NCBI GenBank assembly: GCA_900239685.1
Contig: OENT01000094.1
Location: 124,001 to 188,000 of the forward strand
DNA from: Rotaria macrura
Taxonomy: Eukaryota; Rotifera; Eurotatoria; Philodinida; Philodinidae
Length of the DNA stretch: 64,000 bases
Direction: 5' to 3'
The position numbers and the translations under genes were made by a program. Below the pieces are notes generated by a model. It searched no databases. It was not told the origin of the DNA and worked only from the letters and a program-made list of their open reading frames with translations. Numbering within the stretch: position 1 is the first letter of the stretch; every line of letters starts with the position of its first letter. Positions 35,921 through 49,562 of the stretch are shown one piece after another.

Positions 35921-37711
35921 ATGACCGTTGAATTCGTACATGTATCATCAACATCGGAAACGCTTATTTTATTAGTATCTATCGCTGCTATTATGGTCGG
36001 AAATGTAAGTATCATAGTTCGATTAAAAAAAATTATTTATAATGATTTCAGATTTGTGTTTTTGCCACGTATTTTATTCGTAAGCATGAAAAACATTGGT
36101 CCAATACATATGTAGTATGCATGGCATTCATTGATTTATTCATTAGTGGCTTTGTTCTTCCTATGCGTTTCCTACGTATTTCTGGAAGTATGTTCAACGG
36201 TAAACTGTGTACTGCTCTATTGATTGGTGAATCTATACGCTTACCTCTGTAATTTATGAAATTAGTTTTATAGTTTACATTCGTTTATACGATTTGAAGT
36301 ACAACTTACTAGGTATTCGCCATCTCTATCTTATAGCATTACTACTAGCATCATGGATTGGATTATGCCTTGCCTATAGTATTCCATTGATGACAAATGA
36401 TTCAATCCATCTTTAACAAATATACTATCGACAACAAAGAAAAAGGTTTTAAAACTCTTCACTGCTGATATAATCAGCCTTACGATTACAGAAGCAACTT
36501 AGACAATCATCATTTTCTTGGAATAACTGAGATCACTGTACAGATTCAATATGTTTACCACTGTGTCATAAGATTGATTTGCTTCTTGACTAGATAATAT
36601 TCATACTAATTTTCTTAAATTTGAATTATAATGATAGGAATGAAATCGTACGCTATAGTGAGAATTTAATTCATCCGATACTGAACCGTACACAATGTAT
36701 AACTCAACAAAGCCACGACATCATTTTATTGAAACACATCTATGCCTATATACAGATCATATTATTCATATCGAAGATGAAGTTTCTATGATTATATTCA
36801 TGCCATTTTACATTCCGTATTCTAACGATAAATGATTTTCTTTTTATAGAACTTCATATTTAATATCGCTACTGAATATTAGCAAACAAAGATACGCTCA
36901 AGGGTATTTTTCACATAAATATTCAAATAAGAAATCATAGAATAGTAAGAAGCTTCTGGTGGTTAGCTAATCACCTACGTACTCTTATTAAAGGAGAAAT
37001 CAACAAAAATAAATGACATAACAGTTGAGTTCAAAAACAATCGTACGTTTTTAAAGTCAGTCTTTGACTTTTTTAATAAAATTTAATACTAGAAATACAA
37101 AATGCATGTAGATTTACTTTTATAAAACAAAAAGATATAACTGCATACTGTATTGAACGAAATTAATTACATGTAAAAAACCGATTATGATTATTCGATC
37201 AATATAACAATAGACGAAAAAAAACAATGAGTTACACCATTTTTGAATGGCATAGTATTGTACAACGCATGCAACATCTATTCATCATCCGAACAAGTTA
37301 ACTTACATAGAAATCGGAATCATCTACTTGTTACCACTTTTATGTGCATTGATTGGTCTGATTTTGCTTTCATATTATACATGTTAACAAAGATCTAAGG
37401 GACTTGATCAAATTCAACGTAAACAGTACCGTGAACAAAAACAAATCACACGGCATATGATTATCTTAAGTGTTACATTCATCATTCTCTGCTTACCTTG
37501 GTTTCTAATCCGAATTCTGATTCTATTTCATAGAACAAGAGAAATTCACCGTGCTTTACAAATATTCTATTATATTCTTATATTTAAATCTGCCATTTTT
37601 CCTATCTTCTTTGCTTCAACAAAATCTACATTTCGTGGTACGTTTGTTATGTATAGACATAAACATATTACAACTAGTAATCATGTGTGGACAGTAAATG
37701 AACACTTATGA
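35921..37711 (+). pseudogene. Decayed rhodopsin-like GPCR
   Basis: Seven-transmembrane remnants appear in order but in shifting frames. TM1 is SETLILLVSIAAIMVGN, with a GTAAGT intron after the Asn. TM2 is VVCMAFIDLFISGFVLPMRF, ahead of a Cys-containing TM3 start (GKLCTALLIGESIRLPL) that hits a TAA. TM4 (ALLLASWIGLCLAYSIPLM) is found near 36338-36400. After about 0.9 kb of unrelated DNA, TM5 (IEIGIIYLLPLLCALIGLIL) lies near 37310-37380. TM6 and TM7 are in the open frame 37457-37711 (MIILSVTFIILCLPWFLIRI; FYYILIFKSAIFPIFF). At least three stops and two frame changes, and loss of the DRY region, make it a pseudogene. The class A assignment rests on the TM pattern; no ligand can be guessed. Confidence 0.65.
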
Positions 37712-37765
37712 TAATAAATATATATGAATATATTTTTGTTGAAATATAAATAAATAAATATTCAA

Positions 37766-39515
37766 TTAACAGTTTTGCTCATTACAATTCTTCACTTGTA
37801 TATATTCTCCAGTACAATTCATTCCGACTAGTGAAGAATCTGCAGACATACTTTCAGGTTCTAAATCGGATGGTGATGGTTCAGTACACGTCCGAGTACG
37901 AGTCATTTGACCAGTATCACATGGTTTAGTACATGCTGACCAATCTGACCAATATGAAAAACCGCCATCAACTTCAATATAAATATATTATTTTCGATAG
38001 AATACATGTATGAATATGTATTTATGAGCTATGTCTTACCAACACATCGGGTCATAATTGCAACCAGATCACCACTATTAGACGATAGTGATGATCGTTC
38101 GTATTTGCAATCAAAGAAATTTTTTTCTGTACCGTCACATATAATACCAGGATAGCATGTCGAATTTTTTTTAATTGGATAAGGAAGTGCTTTTAAGATA
38201 AGAAAAAAAATAATTATCGAAATTAGATCATTATTGATTTACCATATTGTGCTCCACGAGTAAAACCAATAGATTTGCAAACCTTGATAAATAGGATGAC
38301 AACAACAATTACTGAGTTATGCTTGTTTTATCTTCAACAAAATTTATCTTACTAAATCAGCCATGTGTTTAACTGTGGCACTACCATTCTGGGGAACACA
38401 TAAAATATCACCTTCTCGTATAGCTAAAAAGCCTTTCATTGAATACTTTTCGGACTCAGTTTCTTTGATACCTAACGATAAAAAAATCATTTGAAAACAA
38501 GTCACATTTCACAGTAGCTAACACCCCGATCTTACCAACGACACGTTGACATTGAGCTTCACCGCAAGCTCGTTGTTCAAAAGTATAATTTCCACAATTC
38601 GAACCCGCTGGAATGCATGAACGATTACGTTGTTTCATACCGATACCACAAAATGTTGAACAAGGTGTCCACGGTGTCCATAATCCATATACTTGGTGAG
38701 AAGAAATAACATTAAAATCAATTCTTAAAAAACACAAATTAACTATGTTTACTTGGACATGATGTGACATAGCATAGTTCAATTTCCATGTTTTCACCAA
38801 TACATTTATCACTTGAAAGTCTTTGAGTTTTATCTTTAGCTGATAAGCATTCTCTTTTTCGAAATTTATAACCTTCACCACATGTTGCACTACATGCTGA
38901 CCAATCATTAAAATCCATCCATTCACCAACGTCTATTACGGAATTGAAATAGAAGTGAAAACGAAAGAAATGAACTAAATAAAATCAAAACAAGACAACA
39001 AACCAATCTTATCACAATCGTCTGATGTTGTTTCTCCATTTAAGCAAATACAGGTCGGCTTATCATCTCCGATACAAACAGCATCAGGTTTACATTTAAT
39101 TGTGTCACATCCATCCGGTTTCAACTGTGCTCGCTAGATTTTACAAATTAAATGATTCAGAAATAGATCATCAGTTCAATTACATTACCAGCTTAGTAAG
39201 ATCGTCATTGATTGCGTCTGTTGAGCCCTCGAACAAGGAACACAAGTGAGTTTGCTCATTAAATTTATAACCGGTACAACTATTTTTATCTTTAAAACAT
39301 TCGATTGCACATTGATAATCATTGAATAATTCGAGATCTTCATAGGAAGTTGACTGCAGTAGACGATCCGATGATATACGTAACTTTTGTAAAATTTCTT
39401 CATTCAATTTGATCAACGGTTGATTATCACCAGCGATATGAACGATATATGAATAAAACGAAACGAGTAATATCATTGACAACATGTTGAATGAAAACAT
39501 GAACCAGAAATCCAT
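37766..39515 (-). CDS. Secreted PAN-EGF-TSP1-TSP1-SRCR-TSP1 protein
   Basis: Eight phased exons: 39515-39189, 39133-39004, 38932-38753, 38691-38536, 38471-38353, 38282-38243, 38189-38040, 37971-37766, giving 435 aa. A hydrophobic N-terminus (MLSMILLVSFYSYIVHIAG) looks like a signal peptide or anchor. A PAN/apple-like domain follows (YQCAIECFKDKNSCTGYKF...LCSLFEG), then an EGF-like Cys cluster (CDTIKCKPDAVCIGDDKPTC). Next come two thrombospondin type 1 repeats (FNDWSACSATCGEGYKFRKR; WTPWTPCSTFCGIGMKQRNR), an SRCR-like domain (VCKSIGFTRGAQY ... CDGTEKNFFDCKYE ... VAIMTRCV) and a third TSP1 repeat (WSDWSACTKPCDTGQMTRTR). There is no C-terminal TM segment, so a secreted or N-terminally anchored adhesion or recognition protein is likely. 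I know of no named protein with this exact order. Confidence 0.82.
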
Positions 39516-42500
39516 TGATTCAAATAGCTTCTCAAATTCTCTCGAGAGTATTGTAGCGATTTAATTTTATTTGTTCCACTTTTACTCCTCGAATACTAGT
39601 GCACCTTATCAATGACGCACGTATATAATCAAGTCCGTGTTCATATTAATAATTTTCATTCTATCTATTCCCTAAACGCGACAACTTTTAATATATTCAT
39701 ACAGATGAAACAGTTTCTTTTATAATGAGAAACATGATATATTTTTCCTTTTTGTACTTTCAACTGTATAGTGCAATAAATAGTTATATTCTTAAGAGAG
39801 ATTCTACCAGGCCATCTAATGTTACGGTCGAGAATGAAGTTTTTGCTTATTTTGATTGTACGACTGTGAAAAATTTCCAACATAATCGGTAGATCAAATT
39901 TTCTTCTCGGTTAAAATTTTGAAATCATTCTCAAAAATAATGAACACTAATCATAAAAATCAACTCAACTAATTGAATGATGAAAGAAAGATTGACTTGT
40001 CCGGTTTTGATTCTTCTTTTTAATTTATTTTATCAAATCAAAAATCATCCTTCTACCTTTACTTCCAGAACTTATCAGACCACTTGCAACTAATTATGAC
40101 TACTATAATTCTGAACAGCCTAAGATCAATTCCGATAACGAGCTAGAACTATGGATAGTCCGGCTCTCGGCCTATGCAGATATTAATTCTTACTGGAATG
40201 TGAAATATTCTAATGATTCATAACTGGATCCGATACTATTTTTAGTTTTATGAAATCGTTTACACTAGCATGCCACCTGAAGCTATGCATTATCTAGAAC
40301 TTATGATTTAAGATCAAAAATTTCTTTATTTGGAGAAAATTTCTTGTTTAGAAAGTAGAATTCTATTAAAACAAATTTATCTGCTGTTCTATGTTTTTAT
40401 TGCCACTATTTTGTTCAAACTGAAACGTCGATTAGACCAGTATCAGTTACTTCTGAGAGTAAAATTGTTCTACTTTTCGGGAACTTATCGTAAATTGTAT
40501 TAGTAAGATCAAAGAAAGTAATCAATAAAAGAATATCACACTAATCATATGGTTATTTTTTATTCATGAGCGATGAAATTCTCGGTGGCATCAATATAAG
40601 TTTTTACAAGAACTGGTTACGATTATGTACAATCATTAAAAATTTTTCGTTCGTTACGATCTAATCACGATCGAGATGGATCTCCTATTGATTTTTTTTT
40701 CAAATTAGGTAAAAGGGCCATCATCAACACAGGAAGAGAAACATGTTAACATATGAATTTTGACGTAGACATCTTTCAAGTTGATGACATTTTCATATGC
40801 TTAATTAAATTTCAGTTCCATGTAATAACTTTAAAGGAAGATGTTTCAATTTTTCACGCGCTATCTTATATGTCAGTTTGCACTAGAAAGATTAGGACTT
40901 TTATATCATGATATCAATTGTAATGCATCATATTCTGTTTAAATCGTTTTCTTCCGACATGAATAAAATGAGATGAAAGCCAAGACTACATAATTATGAT
41001 CCGAGTCTCTGAACTGTAGAATTTCCGTTGACTTCTATTGACAAATAGTTTAAAGTTGAACTGATTCGAATATTCATATCAGTTTTCAATTCTTCTTTTT
41101 TTTTCTATAAGTACTATATGATGTTGAAATTCGACTAGATTGTCCGTCAATTTTCTAACCGTTTAGTTTTTGAAGTAAACCTATTTCCTAAACTTAAAGT
41201 TAGACTTGACGAATATCAATTTTGAAAAGCAACTCTGCAGTAGGAGATAGATTTACAGCTTAGGTAACAGTGCAGTGTGAATTTGAATATTCTTGAACTT
41301 TTTCTTTGAATAGAAAACAAAAACAATTGAGGAATGTTACCAGTTGAGCAATTTTCCATATTTAGCCGTACAAATCTGTATTTTTCGACGATGTAAAATC
41401 AAAGAAAAAACACTCGTACTTCAACTTATCAAAGTCTAAAGATGTTTTTTCTTTCATAATAATTAATTGATCATTATTGAGTAGGAATATCCAAGATAAA
41501 AAATAAAAAGCAGTAGATATCGTACCGGGGATGAGTTTTTATAAATATTTCTATTTCTTTTATAATTAGTAATTTATCAATTTGCATAGTTGAATATTGA
41601 AAATCTTTTTTTCACTTTAATATGATTTAAATATGTTGTATTTAAATAAGAGGCCTAATCTCTTTGATTTATTCTACAGACAGTCATCAGACACCATAAT
41701 TATTCTCGATAACAAAATGAGAGTAGCTCGCTTTTAGTTACGATCCTCCTCACGTGTATTTGATGAATATTTGAGCAATCGAGAGGTTTCATGGAGGGTT
41801 TATTACTGAAATTTATATTTGACATTAATTCCCATTAGTTTCTTTTGTGACCATTACTCGTCGTTCTATTTCTAAGATGCGCCAATCAAAGAGCCAGTAT
41901 CAAATACTAATAAATATACAGAAGAAAACAAGGAACTAGCGTACAATAAACAGTAAATTAGTATGTTTTGATCGATATTAATCGATTTAATGAACGAAGA
42001 GGCCTTAAAGAGTATAAATATGGATGATGCACGATACGAGTGTGTCGACCAATCGAGATCATAAAAAATTTTCCATTTTCCACGACACAAGAGAATAAAA
42101 GTAATATTTCGAAGCCGTGAATGAATCATGTACTAGAATAAGACATGCAACCTTTCTATAAAAAGAAATGAACTATTAATTCTTCTCATACTTTCAAAAT
42201 ACAAATCTGTTTGTTCGAGTTTGCCTTTTTCATGGATTGTTAACTTTTATGTAGACCAATCACATAGTAATATATTCAACATAATCAAATCAATAAAAAT
42301 TGAGAACAAAACTGCAATCGTTTTACTCTGAATTATACCTGGAACTCCTCTCTCCCACTGTCAACCACCTGTTGCACTTTCTATTCGTACGAAAGTAAAA
42401 AATCGCCAAGGAATATTTTTATTGAGCATTTCACTGGCCTTCTTTCACTTGAAATATTTATTCTTGTGATAATTGACCTGTTCGCAGGAAACCGTTTTCA

Positions 42501-43243
42501 ATCAAATGATATGCATTCCACATATCCGTAGATATGTTGAAAAAAAGTAATGAGAATTTTTAATATTGATGCGAATCAACAGAAAATCAGCGTTTTCATA
42601 TTTATGTTTTCAACTTATATGTGCAACAAAGACTTCTATTATGATTCTAATAGGTACACCACCATAGATTGGTAAAATCAAGTTTTCTATTTAGCAGCAC
42701 GTTCACATGACTAGGTTGAGAAAGCAAGCTCGTTGCGTTTGTTGATTTTTCAGGAATTTCGATAATCGAAAAAATATTCAACGCTCGATTATTAATATAA
42801 TATTCCGCAGTATACCTTGAATCAGTACGATTATTTTAGTTATTTTTGGGTAAATCTCGAAGTATGAACGACGATGAGACTTTAGATGAACATTCATCAT
42901 GACTGATTGAATGAAAAAACAAACCCGAATCGATGGGTGTAGCGAAATGCCCGCCGCATTCATAGAATAGAAAGCAGACAAGCAAGTTCACTCGTGATCA
43001 ATTTTCAAGATTTTATTCATTTTTTTCTGTCCTGTTTACTTTAAAAGCCAGAGAGATAACTTATTTTCAAGACGAAAAAAACGCCATTTAGACATTTATA
43101 TTAAAATACATCCCAATTTTATTTCATTCATTTTAAAATAAAATTAAGCATACTAATCTCTAAAGACATTAATTTTCTGGATAGTCATCGATTTTGGAGA
43201 AAATCTAGGGAAATCTTTACCATGTTGAAATTTCTTTCCTGGA
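39516..43243. other. Mostly gene-free stretch with weak coding-like fragments at 40065-40503
   Basis: This gap of 3.7 kb lies between the TSP1/SRCR gene and malic enzyme. Coding-like text appears on the plus strand at 40065-40223 (NSDNELELWIVRLSAYADIN) and, in another frame, 40312-40503 (IYLLFYVFIATILFKLKRRL). I cannot assign a family, and the stops suggest a remnant. A TTTATT at 43118-43123 (AATAAA on the minus strand) probably is the malic-enzyme poly(A) signal. Confidence 0.4.
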
Positions 43244-45599
<2,356 letters not shown>

Positions 45600-46801
45600 G
45601 TCTAAAAACCACGCAAACAAATGATAAATCGCATTGAAACAGAATAAAGCGCAAAGGACTCAAACGGTATGCAGATCAAAAGCCAGCATTGTACATCAGC
45701 AAATTTTTGTTAGAGATTGTGTTTGCGTAGAAGTAATAGGCTGATAGAAAATTTTAGAACGATGTGATTACTTCTTTTTTAACGAAGGTCAACCTTTGTG
45801 TTCTTGTATGATATGCTAAATAAATTGAGTTTGCTTTCCTGTTCTACTATGATCTTACTGAGACTTTTCCAATATTACATACTTAGTTTCATGGAAAAGA
45901 AACGTCTCCCATGTGTATAGTTCTTCAAGAAATTCGATTTCATTCTTTAAAGCATAAAGTTCCAATGACATATGAGGTATTATTCAGATAGAATTCAATT
46001 TTATTTCAAACAACTTCTAGTGTTGACAGATTTTCAAATGATATCTAAAGAATTCGATTGCTATAGTGTATCAAGCAAGAATAACGAATTTGTCCAATGA
46101 TCATAGATAAGCAATACGAAAAATATTACAACTGCTCTAATTATTCACAGCAGAATCTTATTTTATTCTATCTAATTCAGTGTACATTTCGGCAATATTC
46201 AATAGTTCACTTCTTTAGTATTATAACAAGGAATTCGTTCATGGACAGTGAGAAAGTTTCGTTACTCAATGTCTATGAGTCATACTTGCTAAAGTTTTCC
46301 TCAATATAAATGAATATTAACAATAATAGACTCGAATTTGTATTCTTTCTGAAGATTTCAACGGTTTTTTCAGCTCATGTTGAATGAAATCAAACTCTTT
46401 CAATCATCATACTTATCGTTTTCACCATAAGATATATTTCATTCTGTCAATCATTAAGAAATACGATTCGAAATTATTTATTTCAGAAGCATCCTTGCTC
46501 CATCTTGGAATGGAAAGAGATTTTTACTCCTGGTTCATCTCGCCATGTTCTTAACTTTTGTATTTGCTACCTCATCATATTCTCGTACTAGATTTTTATC
46601 CTACTGACGTGAGACTAAAATAGGAAGAAGTTTTTTTCTCCTTGTCTCGTTTCGTTCTCTACCGTGGAAGAGATAAATATTCTTTCTGCATAAGTATTTT
46701 CTATTTATCATCAAAAACAAAGTTCAATTCCAGTTCGGAGTATTATTTTTGAAGGAATTCGACTGAGCATTTTTTTCTCTGATGACAACCTTACACCTAT
46801 G
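45600..46801. other. Gene-free stretch upstream of malic enzyme
   Basis: No supported coding sequence on either strand. It should contain the malic-enzyme promoter, but no distinct element is visible. A TTTTTAG acceptor-like site lies directly ahead of the start codon. Confidence 0.45.
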
Positions 46802-47195
46802 ATGGTTTTACCCAAGCAGACAAGAATTTTGAAACACGCGTTTAAACGCATCAAACGAGAACCACGATTGCCACCCATTCACGCCCATAAATAAAGCGCA
46901 ATAAACACGTTTCTTGTGTAAAATTGTCGCTTTTTATTTGTGAAAACGCCAAAAAGTTCAGAAGTTGAGCGTTTACACGCATTGTTTCGAAAGTTCTTAA
47001 TACGTCTGGAATAAGATCTCGTGTAAACGCTCAATTTCTGAACTTTTTGGAGTTTTCACAAATAAAAAGCGAAAATTTTACACAAGAAACGAGTTTATTG
47101 CGCTTTATTTATGGGCGTGCATGGGTGGCAATCGCTGTTCTCGTTTGATGCGTTTAAACGCGTGTTTCCAAATTCTTGTCTGCTTGAGTAACCAT
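46802..47195. mobile_element. 394-bp near-perfect palindrome (foldback MITE)
   Basis: Two arms of about 175 bp are inverted copies. The outer sequence ATGGTT..AC.CAAGCAGACAAG is followed by matching blocks such as CGCGTTTAAACGCATCAAACG, CATAAATAAAGCGCAATAAA and AAAAAGTTCAGAA(G/A)TTGAGC. They are separated by a short spacer around 46995-47030. Only a few mismatches and a 2-bp indel separate the arms, so the insertion is young or the arms are homogenised. No coding potential is seen. Transcription would give a long hairpin RNA. Confidence 0.82.
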
Positions 47196-49562
47196 TGCAA
47201 CAAATTATTCGACATCGAATACTTTGAAATGCATCTCATAATATTTGAGTAGTTTTAAAGAACCCATAACACAGATAAATAGAAGTAGAATAAAAACCGA
47301 AGCATTGTTGAAGCACCATGCATTATTATATTTCTCGTTTACATGGCATAATCAAATAGAACTTTCCGTGGGCACAAAAACAATCCTCATTGTTAAAAAT
47401 CAAAATATATTATAAGATTATTAAGAAATTCTTGCGTTTTCCCTAAGTTGACATGAAAAGCATCTGCAGAATATTTTTAATTAATTTGTTTTTTTTTATT
47501 CAAACAGTGTAGCAAATCAATAGCAAGTAAAATTTTGTGACATAGAAGCAACATGCAATTTATAATTATTTTGAGATCATAGATAGTGAAATCAAGTGTC
47601 GATTAAATCGTTTATAGTAAGCTACTATAAAGAAAGACCACTGTAAAAACAAGCTAACAAGTAAACTTCTCTACTTCTGTGCATTAATTTTGTTGTTCGG
47701 CTTGAGAACTGCTGTTGTGATAGAACCCATGCTAAATTTTGATAAAGCTGGCCAATTCTCAGACGTGACGTGGTTAGCATTTTTCACTCGAATATTTTGT
47801 TTGTCTCAAAAAGAAAAAAACACGAAAATAATATATATATATACAAAAGCAAATATTTTTCAAGGTTTCAAAATATTTTTAAGCCAATGCCATCCACTCA
47901 TCGTTTTTAACACAATAAAGTTTCGCTCGCAATGAAACAGTGAAACGAACAAAAGCATTTATTCACATGACAGAAATAATTGATGAATGGGGTCGTCGAT
48001 GGTAAATAAGGGGCGCGAGTACATTTTAGTACATGCTGATCAGGTGAGATCCTATATGATTCATCTAGCTGAAACCATCGGCAAGAAGAAAAGAACTTTA
48101 GGAACAAGCAGATGTCCTTAGTGATTGATTAGATAAGTTTTCGGAATACGTAGAATTTCTATCAGTGCACATTGAGATGTTTTTAATCTTTTTACATCGA
48201 TGAGAAAAGAACGACGATAAGTGAAAAACAGTCCTTTTATTGTTGCAAATGAAATTTTGTCAACAAGCTATTTTTCGTTCTGTTCTTCCTCAGTATTACA
48301 TCATATTTCTGTGAAAAGTGTGCGTGAGTAATAGGCCAAATGAAGATGTTTCGCGTTGAGACTGTTTGGAAATCAAGTGGTCATAGTGGAACAGGAGACG
48401 GAGCATAATTCTAAAATTTTTCATAAGAGATTGCATAAAGAACGTGATTAGATATGTTTAATCAGTTTCGCTTGAAAACATATACGTATATACGTCAGAA
48501 AAATGTCTAATTTTTCAAACGGATAGTCTACTATTTCTCTTATGTGAAACTACTTTTTTTCCATAGAAAATTTTTCAAAAACATAATAAAATGCTAAATG
48601 CCTTGTGCAGCTGAAATTTGAGACTTTCGAAATCTCTTCACTTGCCACAGTATCCAAAGAATTCTCTCAGTTAAATACTTATCATTTCAAGTTCTGAATC
48701 GAATGATACTCTAAAAAGTATGTAACTACAATATTGATACAATTATATTACAGGAGCACACATTTGATACACTCATATGAGCAATCATATTTATTCCTAC
48801 ATCCTATATTCTAATGTCAGATTGAATCAAAGAATTAAGAAATGGAAACTATCTTCCATCAATTCACATTATATGGTTACGTTGAAGTTACATGAATAAG
48901 AAATCTTATTTGAAAATATATTTCTCGTGCGTTTTATCGATTTCTTTCATATTTTTATATCATAGTAAAAGATGAATCTCTTTCTCGTTTAAATTTACCA
49001 TGTTTAATCGTAAGCTAGCTAAATTTTACTATCGCTTTAGGTAAAAATGACGGATGCATATCTTTGACATCTGAACAGATACTGATCTGGCAAGTTCTTA
49101 ATTTTTTTAAATAAATTTTAAATAACTAAAACAATAAAAATGACTCGAGTTTACACAGTAGCTGAGTCATTTAGATCTTGTCTTCCTATTGACACTATTA
49201 CATAACCGAATAAAACATCCAAAAATCATAAGTTAATACTGTCTAATTTCATTGTACTGACCCGATCGCTTGCTGAAATACAAAGCGTTGTATCATGTGT
49301 CGTTCACCTGATCATATTACCTTTTCAGTATAGGTAAAATAAAAGCAACACCGGTATCGTTCAATGAAGTCATTGACACTATAGAACGGAATACTTCTGG
49401 AATACTCAAGATAAATCATACGTAGAATGCATACGAATTCAAAAATTTTATACAAGACTTTCGAACAGGTATATAAGAGATAAGCAATATTTTGGACTCA
49501 TATTTAAACAAAGTAAGATCTTAGTACAGAATATACAATTATACCAAAATTTAATACATAGA
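47196..49562. other. Gene-free stretch
   Basis: No family is recognisable in any frame. The frame at 47690-47935 has no ATG start and ends in simple AT-rich sequence. Confidence 0.45.

Noticed and set aside
47690-47935. 81-codon open frame
   Set aside because: It starts at a non-ATG codon and ends in AT-rich simple sequence, with no supporting homologue or splice context.
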